A stretch of DNA of 64,000 bases from Microbotryum silenes-acaulis (GCA_003665825.1 QPFY01000006.1:682001-746000); one strand, 5' to 3'. Counted from the first letter of the stretch, positions 38,291 to 50,635 are shown. The notes: a model not told the origin generated them from the sequence alone. Numbers and translations: made by a program.

Positions 38291-39433
38291 AAGATCAGCA
38301 GTGTAGAGGATATGCGCAATCATCGCAACTATGTGGTCACTTGTCACTTGCTTAAACATGAAGCTGCTCCAAGTGGACGCGGCGTCGCGGAGAGAAGGGT
38401 GAAATTAGGTGAATAGAATACAACACGCAGCGATCTAAGGCTTGGGTGATTGTGGTAACATAAAGTCAAGACAAGCCGTACGACCCTTTCCACTCAACAC
38501 GCGGGCGGTACGACGTACCTCCGGTCTCCCGTGTTCCTCGCCGGACCTGGTGGCACCTATAAAGAGCACTATACATGTCGCACGAAAACTCGGCTCCTAT
38601 CAGATCTCCTGAACGAACGGCCGTCAGCTGCGCAGAGCTATCAATTGGACCGAACCCGCTTACAGAATACGAAAGGCGTTCTATCTTCCCTTCATGCCAC
38701 CATCAGTGTCCCGTCAGGTCTTGTCTTTCAAGACGATTTGGTAGCGAAGCACATTTGGCTCTCTCGCGCTTGCCACTTCGATCCCGACGAGCTTCGTCTG
38801 CTTAGATTCACAGGGCTATGTTCCGCTGGCGAGGGAGTGCAGGCGGGACCACATCGCGGATTGAATACATGTATCCACTCCTTACTCCTGACAAGGAAAA
38901 AGATGGCCGAAACGGAATGCAAAGAAGAATATATCAGACGCGTCCACTGGGGTGTCGAGGACAAGCACTGTGTGCGATACTCACCTGCAACCGATCCGAC
39001 GATATCAACCTCCAGCCAAATTCGATTACACGTTGACTCTGGGAAACCCTTTGGCTTTGTTGATTCTGGCTTTCATCTTCGAGCACATTATCCTACCCTT
39101 CTCTGCAAACGGTTTTCTTTTGTACGGACATTTTCGCGATCCCCGCGCGCGGATGTCGTCGAACCTTGATATTGCTGTAAGACGTGCTGATTCTCGGTCT
39201 GCTGGAGGGGACTGCCCATGGGGGAGAGTTGAGGACTGCTGTTTGGTTCGCTGAACGCCGCCAAAAGCCGAAAATGAAATCAGAATGAAAAGAGACGGAA
39301 GCTGCCCGGTCTCGGGCTCGACTCGCACCGAGTTCGCACTCTTGCCCCTGTCTCGCGTCTGTGCTCGAAGCGCGACACGAACACGCTCTCTTCTTCACCG
39401 CTTCCCTTTCCATCTTTGGCTCACGGTCCCATA
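38291..39433. other. intergenic region with one long open frame of doubtful status
   Basis: A 212-codon plus-strand frame (38531-39169) lacks an ATG before codon ~125 and has no family feature. Minus-strand frames are fragmented. I see no supported gene. The last 300 bases are the presumed promoter of the F-box gene. Confidence 0.35.
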
Positions 39434-41100
39434 ATGTCCGATGCTCCTGTCACGCGCACTCGTTCGAAACGGCGTGTATCGACTGCTTCACTAGGTCCTG
39501 CCATTTGCGCTGCGAGTCTCGTGGCACCTGCTGGTCCAAGTAGTGTCGCTCAGTCGGACACGCGTCTCTCATCGGCACCCACGAGTCTAGCGCAGACGGC
39601 TACTTCACATACGAGCCTCTCCACTACTACCGCTTCGGCCGCGAAAGCCTCACCACACCCTCCCCCACGCACGATATCCGAAGCACTAGCTGTGGCGAAC
39701 CTGGAGCCCATCCGGGCCGTTGACCCCGACGCGAATAGCCGCTTCGGAGTGGTCTCTTGGAGAAGGACGGTCGGATCGACTACAAAAGCGAGACCAAGCC
39801 TCGGGCATATCACGGATTCAAGGTCGAGTCTTACTTCAAACACTTCTTCGCAAACGAACCTTCAGTCAACCCCAAAGAATCTTGCGCCGGCTGCTCATCC
39901 GCCAACCAAACCCCGACGCAACCCAATACATACCGCGATTCGGACGACCTCAGCGACAGTTCAGCCTGGCACGCTCACCGCACCAACTGAATGCTTAACA
40001 ACGGGTCGTGCACAGATTAACCCGCTGCAGGTTGCAAACCTTCAACCCGGCCACGGCGCGGCCCAGCGGATTGTTCGCACTCAAGAACTTGAAAAAGGGG
40101 AGGTCGAGCATGTTCCGTCTCGACATTGGCCAGCCGACGTTATTCGCATCGTCTTGACCTTCTTCTTCATCGATGAAGCGCTGCAAAATGCGTCAGTATC
40201 ACCCACCTATTTCTCAACGTCCGTTTACTTGGAACTGAACACTTGACTAGGTACGCGCTAGGTACGCGCATGACAGACCCGCGTACCGAAGCCGCCTGAA
40301 CTGCCTCTTGGTCAATCGAACTTTTGCGCAGGTCGTACGTACTTTTACTAGTTCTTGTCTGGATAGGCAAGATAGTCAGAAGCCACCATATCTGGCTAAT
40401 CCTGTATACTGCCGGGGGTTGACTGGCTTTCACAGGGCCGCCCTCTTTTCTATGCGGACATCTATCTCTCGTCGTACGGTCGAGTAAAGGCATTCGCGAA
40501 AAGAGCTTCTTCCATTTCCCACCCTCACATCGGACCCTGGGTATGGAGACTGTGTCTCGACGAACTGGGCGAATGCCGATCTCTCGAGAACCATCTACCA
40601 TCAATCCTCGACAATTGCGCCTCAGTTCGAAGTCTGGCGATCGTGGGTTGCTACCCAGTACCGATTTGGCAGATTTTGTATGCGAAATTCGGATCCACCA
40701 CCGAATCGACCACCGAATCGATTAGCGGATCGCCCACCGTATCGATCCGTCCGCGGCATTTCGAAGCGTCTTTCATGGCCGGTGAGGCCCAAGGCTGCTT
40801 CGCCCTTCTCAGCGCTCTAGGTCCAGAATTGGAGACTTTGAAGATGCGGGATCTGCGAATGGTGACAAGCGAGGCGATCAAGCTAGTGGCGCCAATCTGG
40901 CGCATGAATGCATTCACGGTAAGTAAATTTGCGCGCTGAACATCTGAACTAACGCTAAAGTATCTCACATCACGCGTAAAGCCGCTGGCACGGCCTCCGT
41001 TTGTTCCGACCGGAGGCCTCCGTGAACTGACACGTGCAGACGGACACGTCTCAGCCGAATTCATGTTCGCCATTACACAGAACTGCCCATTACTTGAGAC
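39434..41100 (+). CDS. F-box / leucine-rich repeat-type protein, 5' part of an interrupted gene
   Basis: Exons 39434-40191, 40277-40331, 40436-40918 and 40982-41100 join in frame. The first ~210 residues are Ser/Thr-rich with an RTRSKRR basic patch. An F-box follows: HWPADVIRIVLTFFFIDEAL joined to SRLNCLLVNRTFAQ and GRPLFYADIYLSSYGRVKAF. Then come repeated leucine-rich segments (VRSLAIVGCYPVPIWQILYA; LGPELETLKMRDLRMVTSEA; MFAITQNCPLLET). Such proteins are substrate receptors of SCF ubiquitin ligases. The frame stops at a splice donor (41101), and 33 bases later a 7.8-kb transposon begins. A compatible continuation follows on the far side. A short imperfect repeat encoding STTESTTES (40695-40725) is present. 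Confidence 0.75.
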
Positions 41101-41146
41101 GTGAGTTTAGTCGAGTTGCACGCCCACAGCAGCAGCAAAATGGCCA

Positions 41147-41355
41147 CGCGCGCGAACCCGCTTAAGGATTCGCCCGAGATTACGTGCGCTTAACAGCGCT
41201 TAACGGTGCATAAGATGTGCATAAGGACGCATACGCGCGCGGCTGAATTGAGCGAACCTCATAATCCGCGCATAGCCAGCGCTGCGATGACTCGCCCTGC
41301 TTAAGGATCGCTTAACGCGCGCTTAACGTTTGACCTCGCTTACACTTCGCATACG
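41147..41355. repeat. left subterminal array of GCTTAA/GCATA words
   Basis: Irregularly spaced repeats of cgcttaag, gcgcttaac, ggtgcataag and gcatacg in both orientations over about 200 bp, with no coding potential. The same word family recurs inside the right end of the element. Probably transposase binding sites. Confidence 0.7.
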
Positions 41356-41547
41356 TAACTGCGAAGCCTGTACTTGCACACGAGCGGGCGGATTGCTTTC
41401 TTGACCCCAACAAGTTTCTGTGCTAAAATCCCATCAAAAGGCGCTTCACTTGATTTTATTCAACGAGGCTAAGGAGCATATATTCAGGAAGTAGTTGGTC
41501 CATATAACACCGTAATTTCTACAAAAATAACTTTCCAGCAAAATCTA

Positions 41548-44500
41548 TGAGTCCGCCACTGGAGGCCGTCGAGCAGGCCGCAATGTGCCCTGCAATGCTT
41601 CATGTAATAGGTTTATGGTGAAATGACGCCCAAGGTGACGAAAAACATGTTGATCCTGGGCGAGATTCACCACAAACTCCCCATTCCATTGATCCATCAC
41701 ATTCCGAAAATCCAGGTCGGGTGCCAATTCCGCATGGCCTAACAACGGCTGAACAAATGCGGGGCGCAATACGTCCTGAACACGGAAGATTTGTTGCACA
41801 CACTGCCCATCACTTTTCAATCGCTTTTTCAGCACCGGCTGTAGGATTGCCAGATTTTGTTCACTGTTTGGGCACTGCAAAGGCGGGGATTAGGACAGAT
41901 TCGTAATGGTGTTCGAACTTAGCGACCATGATCACCGCACGGTAGTAGTACTCACCCACTCAAATTCATCTCCAATGCAAAGCTCGTGGCAAGTGCCACC
42001 TATGTCCAAGGTGAAAATACCTCTCAAGCGGAAGATCGTGAAAGGGAGGACGAAGTGCCAGGCTCTGTCCTTGAAAGTCGCATGGTTGTGGTATTTGCCG
42101 ATTGGACCGTAGTTCAAGTTGTGCACAAAGACACAGTCAAAGCGAGTACAGTATCCATCCTGATTGCCGTGCTTGTAACGAAAGGTTGCTCGTATGACGT
42201 GTTTGATGATATCTGAGCGTACATGAGACAAATCAGTATGCTGAGGAGACCAGTGCAGCGTTCTCCTAGTACCAGCTCACCTGCGTCATCCCTCGTCTGT
42301 TCCGGTGTGTTCTGATATATGCGGTTGGAGACTTTGAAGCTGTGATACCACTTTGCTTTCTCATCGTCCAAGAATTCGACCTCTTCACTTGAGTGTCCAA
42401 ATTCGAGGAGGTAGCATGTTGTCTACAAGGCCAGGTGCCACATACGTCAGTTTGACGCCTGTTGAACACTCAAAGAAGAGAAGTGGACAGTGGACCGCAC
42501 GAGCTGAAGAAGGCGAGGCTGTTGGAGAGAGACCTGGAGTTCGTTCATCGTGATCATGCATCGATTGTTGCCGGCTGAATGGGATGGCAGATGGGTTCAA
42601 AGTCAGCCAAGGGCTAGGCAAGACTTGCAGTTACAGGCCGGAAACTCACAAGGTCGCGCAGAAAGGTGGAACTCATGTGGAACTGGATCAGGTATGGGTA
42701 ATATGATTCGATCTCCAGGAGATTTCACAAGCTTGTCAAGATCTATCACATTCTCCAAAGATCTGATTTTATCGGCTCGTCTTGAGTAGTTGACGAGTTG
42801 CGAAGCGGTGTTGCACTTGTTGCTGGCTCTATACGCGACCTTGACCGAGTCAATATGGGCACGCTTGGGTCGATACAGTAGGTCAGTGTAACGTTCGCTC
42901 AAGAATTCTATCAGATCAGAGACTGACCTCCGATGTGTTTGTATCGGAGTGTACAGGAACGCCCCACTTCTTGGTCCATTCCGCGTAGTGCGATACGGAG
43001 TGAAGGCGGGGCCAATTGAACCTCAATTTTTCGACCTGTCCGTCGACAATTCGAAATCGATCATACGTGTTTCTCGCAAGCTGAAATCCGAAGGCACGGA
43101 AAGTCACGTAAGTTGAAGCATGCAAAAATTCGTTCAGAGGGCATTGACTCGCAAACATGTAAGCATCGTACGCAAAATCCATATCGTCTACGTCATCGGC
43201 CGTGGCCTCTAGGGACGTGGCGTACATAATTAGCACGGAAAGCAGTGTCATAATTTGGGCGTTTTCGTCGACGAGGGTTCGTGATTCGTAGTCGTCTCCG
43301 ATGATCTGAACATCTGCTTAGAAGGATGTGAATGAATCAGTCAGCACAAGCATTGCGGTCCGAAGATGTAGTATTTTGGAGGCGCGACTTACCCCACACA
43401 CCGGCAGGAAAAATCTGCGTGATCCCGGCAGAAGATATCAGGATCGACGCTACTATTAAAAACGCATGAAGTTGAAAGAATTCACTCACTTTCATCAAGT
43501 CGCGCGTATGTTTACCGGTCCAGTTGGAATGCTGAAACCCGTCCTTGAAGCGACGCAGTTGTGAATGAAGGGGCATCAAACGCATACTGTTGTACAATAT
43601 TCGACATCTCAGATCGCATGCTTGTTCTTGATTGATTCAATCAAACTTACTTCAGCTCGATTCTGCCAATTAGTTCGTCGAGTTTTTGCTTGTTTCTCCT
43701 GGGATGAGCATCAGTGGCGATTTGTGCGCATGTCTCAATGAACAAGTCGTCAATAGTGATGTCTTTCACCATGCCTGATGAGAGAGGACGAGGAGAGAAA
43801 GAAAGGATCAATGAAAAGGAGAAGCCGTCTATAGCTAGCAACACTGACCTTTGATCAGCTGGTGGAGAGGATCAGCCACCATGAGCTCATGCCCATTGAC
43901 CCCTAAATAATCCCAGACGGTCTGAGCCTCAGGAAGGGACTGATTCAGTGAACAGGAGCTGAGGGGGAAATCCTGCAAAATTTACCCTGCCAAGGTGATA
44001 GCCTTCTTCTTTGGCCGCCTTTGTCTGCGCTGTGATTGTCCTGAGCTGGCTTGCTGCCCTTCTGACTTCGTAGGCATCGGCACTCGTACGAGGGGCGGCA
44101 GGGCCTTCTTGAAGCTTGAGTGGCTCTTGTACACAGCTAGCAGCGCAAACAGAGTGAGCCCATGTAAGTTAAGTCAACTCTGCAGGCGATCAAACGCTAG
44201 CTGTCGTCCACCTACCAAGGAACGTAGCCCTGAACAAGGGATGTAAGCCAACACGCCTCCAGATAGTCAACAGATACCGGTCCAAAGTACACCCTGATGT
44301 ATCGATAGTGGCCATCCGCAAATTGGAAGAGGTGTCGGCCTGAAAGAAGGTGTCTGATCGGAGCCCACAATATCCTGTAGGATTCGAGCTATTCTATCAG
44401 AGCTCTCCGCTACGTCGACCGAGCCGAGACAGCTTACTCTAGAGCTCGATGGAGCACCCTGCGTTTGTATATACGGAACATCTCGTCATTGCCTTTGTCC

Positions 44501-45988
44501 GCCCCTTGGATTTGAGTGGGAGGCGGATGCCACAGCATTAGCAACAGCCAGCCCACCGTTGGCAAAATAGAAGCCCCGGGCGATACTCACTTTCCACTTT
44601 AGGAAGGAAAGCTATAACGACCAAACCGCCATGGTTTTCACGTTTGAGGAATCCGGCGTTGACCCCTAGAGACATATACACAGGATGGGCCGAGGCAGTC
44701 CCAGTTCCGATCGACAAGACAGTTGAATCCGAGCTGGTGTCAATGCGAACGGCCACATCGGTCGGGTCGTCGAGAGTGTCCGGCTACTAGTCAGTTCTCT
44801 TGATGGACTTTGCGCCGGGCGATTTCAACATCCATCCAGCGCTTACTTGCATCTCCCACGCTTTGTCTGCGGTATGGGGCGCCCCATATACCCGTTGCTC
44901 CTGACCGTTTGATTTGACCTCGAACACCTTCATGGGCCGCAGATGCTGGTGACCGCAGAATACGGGATTGGAGAGAAGATGTTGGAGCACATGATGCGCG
45001 TCCCGACATCGGAACGTATGTTCCTGTGAATAGAGGTGTCGAGGTTAATCGGCTCGAACCTGCTCGTGTCCCTGTCCTGGACTGGCAGCGCTTACCAGTT
45101 GCAAAAATGGAAGTTCAGCATCACTATTCGACCACCCTAAGTCCTCCGCAGTTACGATGATTTTTTCTTCGCGCCATTCAGTGTGATGAGCTAAGTAATG
45201 GAGGAGCACGATTTAGAGTTAGGTGGAAGATTGGAGAGCTCAAAACACTTGTACAAAGCTCACCATAGGGTATTTTTTCGATTGTAGATCTGAGTTGAAG
45301 CCTGTTGCTGAAGGCATGGTCCGCCTGCGGAGTGATATCTCGGGACTTAGATGGCGGATATGACCCCGTTCCAGCGTTCACAACTTCGGCCGAACATACC
45401 TGAAGAAACGTGTTGTTGAAAGTGACCATCGCATTGAATAGAGACTCAGACATTGAGCGAGTCAACAGTGCATACTGATAATCCTTTTCGTCCTGGAACG
45501 GATAAAAGACGTTGTTCGGGTCGAACAAATGGGCATGCGGAACCGTTGGAGGCGGAGTGTGTTCGTCACAAAGTTGTCCGTCGGCTCGGCAAGCCCAGCC
45601 TGCGAGCGTCCCACTCGGGCTGGTCATCGAGGGTATGATCATACTCAGAGTCTGATGAACTGTCGCTCGAGGAGTCGTCATCGTAGTCGCTACCGCTTGA
45701 GTTGAAGCCATCGACGTCGCAGTCGGGCCAACCGTTTCTGAGGTTCTTCTGTCGTCTGCGGCGTCGGCGAAAGAACTCTTGGCGAGAGCGCTGTTGTCTA
45801 AGAACTTGGAGGTGACTTCGTTCAGCAGCCGATGACGTGGGTAGTACGCGGTCGAGCGGTCAGGGCCTTTCGTGAACGTGCAAATGTGCTTCGAGATTGC
45901 GCACATGGTGGAATGATCTCTGACAAGCAGCAATGTTGCATCGGAATTGACTCATTTGCGAACGAGAGCCTTCATGTTCAAGCGACAT
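41548..45988 (-). CDS. Plavaka-type transposase (KDZ superfamily)
   Basis: Multi-exon transposase read on the minus strand. The N-terminal zinc finger is C2H2-like (CNIAACQRSFHHVRNLEAHL then HVH); start at 45988 or 45955. Then PHAHLFDPNNVFYPFQDEKD, FCGHQHLRPMKVFEVKSNGQ, and the core strand with RIDTSSDSTVLSIGTGTASA followed by HPVYMSLGVNAGFLKRENHG, the segment Plavaka enzymes use to set D-x-T against 'HP-YLS-GN'. Further on are DPLHQLIKGMVKDITIDDLF, NWTGKHTRDLMKV, and WPRLHSVSHYAEWTKKWGVP followed by VHSDTNTSE, which carries the late acidic residue. The exact exon map was not completed, so intactness is not proven. An acidic and Ser-rich linker follows the finger. Confidence 0.8.
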
Positions 45989-46365
45989 CCCGAAGGCCTG
46001 TACGACGAGTCTACTGTCAGCGAGAGTGGACTGAAGCTGGAGGAAGGCAAGGGACGCGCGTAAACACAGCCTGAATGCAGGCGTATTTTCTCGAAATGCG
46101 CTAAGTTGTCTAAAACTACGCCGCGCAGCTAGCGCGTTGCGGCGCGACGTGGCAGCATAGGGGCCACTGCATATGTTGGCGCACGCTAAACCGCGCCCTA
46201 AAAAAACACCGAACAACAAATGCGACGTGTCACGCGCGCTCGTTCTGTTTACCACCTTTTGACTCCCTCCCTCTTCCTCCTCACTCACTCACCGTCCCTT
46301 CCTCGCCTCTCGTCTTGTCTCGGTTGTAGCCCTTCCACCCAGTGCCTGTCCAGCGATCTGTTCAC

Positions 46366-48559
46366 ATGTCTTCTCGACCTTCTCGAGCGAGTGCCACCGC
46401 GTCTGTGCGCCTTGCTACAATGCGGGACCGCGACACGCCGGCGGACCGACGGGAGAGGGCGCAAGCCCAGCAAAAACGAAAGGCGGCGAACACGAAGGCG
46501 GCCGACAACAAGCGGCGGCGACTCGACGTCGCTGTCGGTGTGAGCCAAATCAACGCAGCGAAGAAGCAAGATGCTTGGCAACGCCACAAAGCCGCAAAAG
46601 AGCAGAAGGAGAAGTACGCGCAAGTGTGATCTCTTAACTCTACTGTATGTTTTCTTGAATGTAGGTGAACTGAGGCCTCGCCCGTCCTTGTTTCCAGTGC
46701 ACCCCCAGCAGCCCCTGCACATGCGTCCAGGATTGCGGTGACACACACCTCTTCTCTTCACACCGTTCATGCAGATACCACACGTCAGCTTTTCCATGCA
46801 CAGCAGACTTCTGTTGAGCCATACAGCAACGAAGATAGCGGCGACGAGGACTCCTATATCGATCCTGCTATAAAGGACCTTGTGTTAGGTGGACAAGCCG
46901 AGGACCCCTGTGACTTTTCGGACAACGGTCAGGACGAGGCAGACTCGGACGAGGGCGAAGACTTAGTCGGACCCACGGTTGTGGATGGCGCCGATGGGGC
47001 CGCACCTGTCGCCATTGTCAACAAGGTAGCGACCAGCATCATGGACGATGATGACGAAAGCGTCATTCCAGGCTCCAGGCGTAGTGAGTAGCATTCAAGC
47101 AGGTTTCGGTACTTGCGTGCAGGCATTCAATGGGTCGTATCAACACTTGCAGACGCCCCAGCCCAAGGCTCAGGCTCTACAGTCCTCAATCGCCGGACAA
47201 GCTTTAAGACGCAATCCACCGCAAGGTAGGGTTGCCAGTCGTACACCAGGCTCGTCTTCGTCGTTTGCGAGATCGTCGCCCCTGGTCAAAGGGAACCTCG
47301 ATGACAATGCCCCCTACGACGGGGCGCACAACCGCAAGCCAATAGATCAAGAGACGTTGGATTCAAAGCCCAACCGCCGACAAGCATCCGACTTGACTCT
47401 AGAGCAGAAGATGGTCGCTGGCGCCTGGTTTCAAACTATTTTCATGCAGAATATTCTCGACGGCCAAGGTCTGTGGCGAACAAAGAGATCGCTTTACGCC
47501 CAGTCTCAGCTCGTAGCGGAGGTCTACAACAAAAACGCTGAGAGGCCTATCGAGTGGTCATCGAAGATCGCCGACCTTGTGCGGCATTCTTCCCCGCCTA
47601 CGGTGATACCTTGCCAGCGCTGACAACACCTGTGTTTCCTTCAAGCAGATCGTTTCGAAGAATCTGGGAGTCTTGAATTTGATCAAAAGGACGGCGCTGA
47701 AATACACCTATAAAGCATACAAACTGGACCCGGACAGGCAACGTGAGGCATCGACCGCCAAGGCCGTACTCTATCTCCAACCTACTAAATGGGCGGCCAA
47801 AGAGTTACGTTGCGGTGCGGGAACGGTAAGCCTTTCCAAAGCCCCGCTACCAGCTCCTTCGAGTGCGATTCAGCGTTGTGGCCATATGTTTTGGCACCAA
47901 GCTGCTTACAACATCTTTCTCCCTCAGGGTGGGGTCGACATGAACGATTGCTCCTTCGAGGCCGAGGATGATTTTCAGAACGACCTTCTATACGAGATCT
48001 TTGTTCAGATCGTCGCCGGCATAAGGAAAGAAAAATCTGCTGCTTTCCAATGGCCAAAGGAAGGTCTCGACCCGAACGACAATGATCATCGCGAGCTTGC
48101 ATTCGCTCTTTTGACTCATGCATATGCCGGCGTAAGTTCCTCAACTGTTCAGCAATGTCCATTTCAAACTACCAATCATATCGTTACATTCTTGCTATGA
48201 CGGATCAGGTTCGGTATGCCATGCAGGTCCTTACGCCGCCCCCATCGCTCCCCGAATCGTCCGACGCTGGCAGAAATGCGAATGTGGCGAAGCAAACCGT
48301 AGCGCTCTGGCACGAGTTCTCGGCCACTCACTATCAGGGTCCCGTCATGGCCATACTGCGTAGGCGTCGTAGAGAAGGCTCTGGGCCTTTTTACTCAGAA
48401 GCTATGCAGGTACGAGTCACCAATCGAGTACAGAACAGCGTGGAAGTAGCACTCCTCGAGGAGTATCGAGGGCCCGGGGTTTCTAGGCGGGGAACCAGTG
48501 ACGAGATGAGGATCACAGCCCAACGGGCTTGCGACTTTGAAGAGTCTCTCTTCACTTGA
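46366..48559 (+). CDS. second gene of the Plavaka-type element, function unknown
   Basis: Several exons. The first encodes a strongly basic, Ala/Arg/Lys-rich N-terminus (MSSRPSRASATASVRLATMR; NTKAADNKRRRLDVAVGVSQ). An acidic segment follows (SGDEDSYIDPAIKDLVLGGQ; DNGQDEADSDEGEDLVGPTV), then a folded-looking region: EQKMVAGAWFQTIFMQNILD, GVLNLIKRTALKYTYKAYKL, DFQNDLLYEIFVQIVAGIRK and HEFSATHYQGPVMAILRRRR, ending EESLFT at 48559. It is not a transposase I recognise. Genes of this make-up occur as passengers of fungal KDZ-type elements, possibly as DNA-binding helpers or regulators; that is inference. The join after the first exon (near 46620-46690) is unresolved. Confidence 0.55.
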
Positions 48560-48599
48560 CTGTAGTATATGAGTGTAGCATAGGTTTAGAATGACAACA

Positions 48600-48903
48600 G
48601 ATCAGGGGCTGCGAAGATAAGACTGCCTAAACAGCCGCTTAAAACACGGTCTGTGGTTCGGATAAAGTCGCTTTAGGACCGCTTTACGCCGCATAAGAGG
48701 GCTTACGGACCGCTTTGCGTATGCAAACAAAGCGCGCGAGGAGTCTTAAGCGCGCCGTAAGTGCGCCGTAAGAGTCCCTTATCTAGGGTACACTTAGGCG
48801 ACACTTAACGCGCGCGCGGCCTAACGAGTGGTTAAGGGCGCTTAAGAGCAGCTCTAGGCCGCTTAACGACTGCTTTACGAGGTTTCGCGCGCTTACGCGC
48901 GTT
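48600..48903. repeat. right subterminal array of GCTTAA/CCGTAAG words
   Basis: About 300 bp of repeated short words (gccgctta, gctttacg, cgccgtaag, gcgcttaag, ggcttacgg, ttaacgcgcg), the counterpart of the left array. Denser and longer than the left one. No coding frame. Confidence 0.7.
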
Positions 48904-48916
48904 TGGCCATTTTGCT

Positions 48917-49069
48917 GATGTAGTCACGATCAATCACCGGCCATCTGTTGTGCAGCTCGACATGGCTCGATTCATCCAATCTCTCAACCCCGTCACAATG
49001 CGCAATTTCTATTGGGCCGGGGAGATTCCTCTGACACAGGCTGCGGCCAGCGTTTTCGATACCACTTGA
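48917..49069 (+). pseudogene. downstream fragment of the interrupted F-box gene
   Basis: Directly after the transposon end a frame reads DVVTINHRPSVVQLDMARFI then QSLNPVTMRNFYWAGEIPLT and QAAASVFDTT before a stop. It has the leucine/hydrophobic spacing and style expected downstream of the F-box gene's last exon (…NCPLLET). If the element is taken as 41134-48916, the empty site would continue T-DVVT in frame, although the remaining intron would be only ~32 nt. Sequence after the stop (RHEIALEPHWFRVQTEKIKR in the same frame) also looks coding, suggesting decay. Confidence 0.5.
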
Positions 49070-49213
49070 AGGCACGAGATCGCTCTCGAGCCTCACTGGT
49101 TCCGAGTCCAAACTGAAAAAATCAAACGGTATAATTCGCAGGCGAAGAAAGACTACTAAAAGGACTAAGGTCAAGAGACGCGAGGACAAGCGTGAGGCCG
49201 CAGAGGTTGGCTC

Positions 49214-49726
49214 CAAGGGTTCTCATAGGATCAGATCACCGGAGGATCGGATCAGATCCGTTTTTTTTTCCCAATCCGCGTTGATCTATCCTTTCTTGAT
49301 CCTATCCAGAAGGATCAATTTGATCTGAGACATTTAATTGCCTTATATGGCAACATATGACTACACCTCACTAGTTGTCGCTATCGGTGTTGAGCGCATC
49401 ATTCTCACTAATACCACCACTATTGTGCCCATCATGACTATCTTCCTCATCCTTGTTGGAATCATTAGCATCATCATCATCCGAAATGATCACCTCACTG
49501 ATTCGCCTTTTTCTATGAGCTCCGATCGCGCGCGTTGCCCTCGCCGGTGTAGGTGGGTTTCGCATGACATCTACAAAATGCGAACATGATTTTATAGTCG
49601 GTTTAGATTTGTGTAACAAAGGTCATGTCGGATAGTGGTACATACCCTGTAGCGCGCTCTTGTGAACGGCAGGTATCAGTTAAAGGGCTATCTACCAAGT
49701 AACGACGCTACATCGCCTCCCCCGCC

Positions 49727-49758
<32 letters not shown>

Positions 49759-49875
49759 CTTTCTCCGAGGCATGATCTATCCTATCTTGATCCTGCCCAG
49801 CTAGGATCAGGACCGATCTGATCCTAAAAAATTAGGATCAGGATCTGATCTGATCTGATCCTATGAGAACCCTTG
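49214..49875. mobile_element. 662-bp non-autonomous hAT-like element with TSD
   Basis: Flanked by identical octamers gttggctc (49206-49213 and 49876-49883). Ends are perfect inverted repeats beginning CAAGGGTTCTCATAGGATCA and continuing for 24 bases. Subterminal GATCAGATC/GGATC words are dense at both ends. Inside, the minus strand 49619-49371 keeps a reading frame resembling the basic-then-acidic tail of a transposase (HRKRRISEVIISDDDDANDS), so this is probably an internally deleted derivative. A pure T run of about 28 bases lies at 49731-49758. Confidence 0.9.
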
Positions 49876-49883
49876 GTTGGCTC

Positions 49884-50635
49884 GAGGTCGTCGTGAGGCG
49901 TAAGCGGAGCGGCGCCTTACACCAACCTCCCTGCGTAAATGAAGGTCGTTGCGAGCTCCGCCCGCACCTCCCGGACCGTGGGGGGGAAGATCGGCGCGCG
50001 GGCGGCTGAGAACCTTATTTTAAGTCGTGCATTCTTTTATGTAGATGTAGATTTCATTTTGAAAAGGCTCGTTGGCGGTCGCGCTGGCAGCGCTCTTGGT
50101 GCTTGGTGCGCGCGCGCAACCTTTCCCGCCCGCGCGCGGCGGGAATGCAGTCTGCAGTGCGCGTAGCGCAGAAAGATTTCTGAGCATTGTACAGCTTGTA
50201 GAGTAGTTCTGAGAAATTATTCAACATTAGGTGGCCCTCATATTTGGACATTTTCAGTCAGAATCCTGGAAAAATTTGGACATGTTGCCTCGAAAATGGC
50301 CGTTTTTAGAGGGCCGCCTATGGCTGGGCTCGGGGAGTCCTGTCCTCGCTTTTCCCCTCCGATGTCTCGATCGGATGCCAATGGGGTTCTCGAGCGTGGG
50401 AAGGAAATTGCGACCTTCCTGCGACCTTCCTTGTGTATCTTACGGTTTGTTTGGTTGTGTTGGGATGAGGAAGATGATTAATATTCCTGGACGAGACCCT
50501 GGGATGATGCGTACACCCCAATTCCCGAGCCCCCGGTTCGGACAGGCGCCCTGGTGCCGGACGCGTGCCACAGGTCACGTCCCCCACATTCACAACCAAA
50601 GAAACACAGCGAAAGATGCCTATGTTACAACGCAT
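49884..50635. other. non-coding region between MITE and DIRS recombinase
   Basis: The first 280 bases are GC-rich with cgcgcg runs and short palindromes (cccgcccgcgcgcggcggg). The remainder is probably the 3' flank or 3' terminal repeat of the DIRS element, whose recombinase stops at 50636. I could not find the element's terminal repeats. Confidence 0.35.

Larger units (their letters stand above)
41134..48917. mobile_element. Plavaka/KDZ-type DNA transposon, 7.8 kb
   Basis: Ends are inverted: (C)AGCAAAATGGCCA at 41133-41146 and its complement tggccattttgctg at 48904-48917, each followed inward by GCGCGCGAA-type sequence. It contains a minus-strand transposase with Plavaka hallmarks and a plus-strand gene of unknown function, diverging from a shared 378-bp centre. 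About 200-300 bp inside each end there is an array of short words built on GCTTAA/TTAACG/GCATAAG. No target-site duplication is obvious. It lies between two pieces of an F-box gene. Confidence 0.85.

Noticed and set aside
38531..39169. 212-codon plus-strand protein gene
   Set aside because: The frame opens with GTG, has no ATG before codon ~125, no family motif and competes with equally open minus-strand frames.
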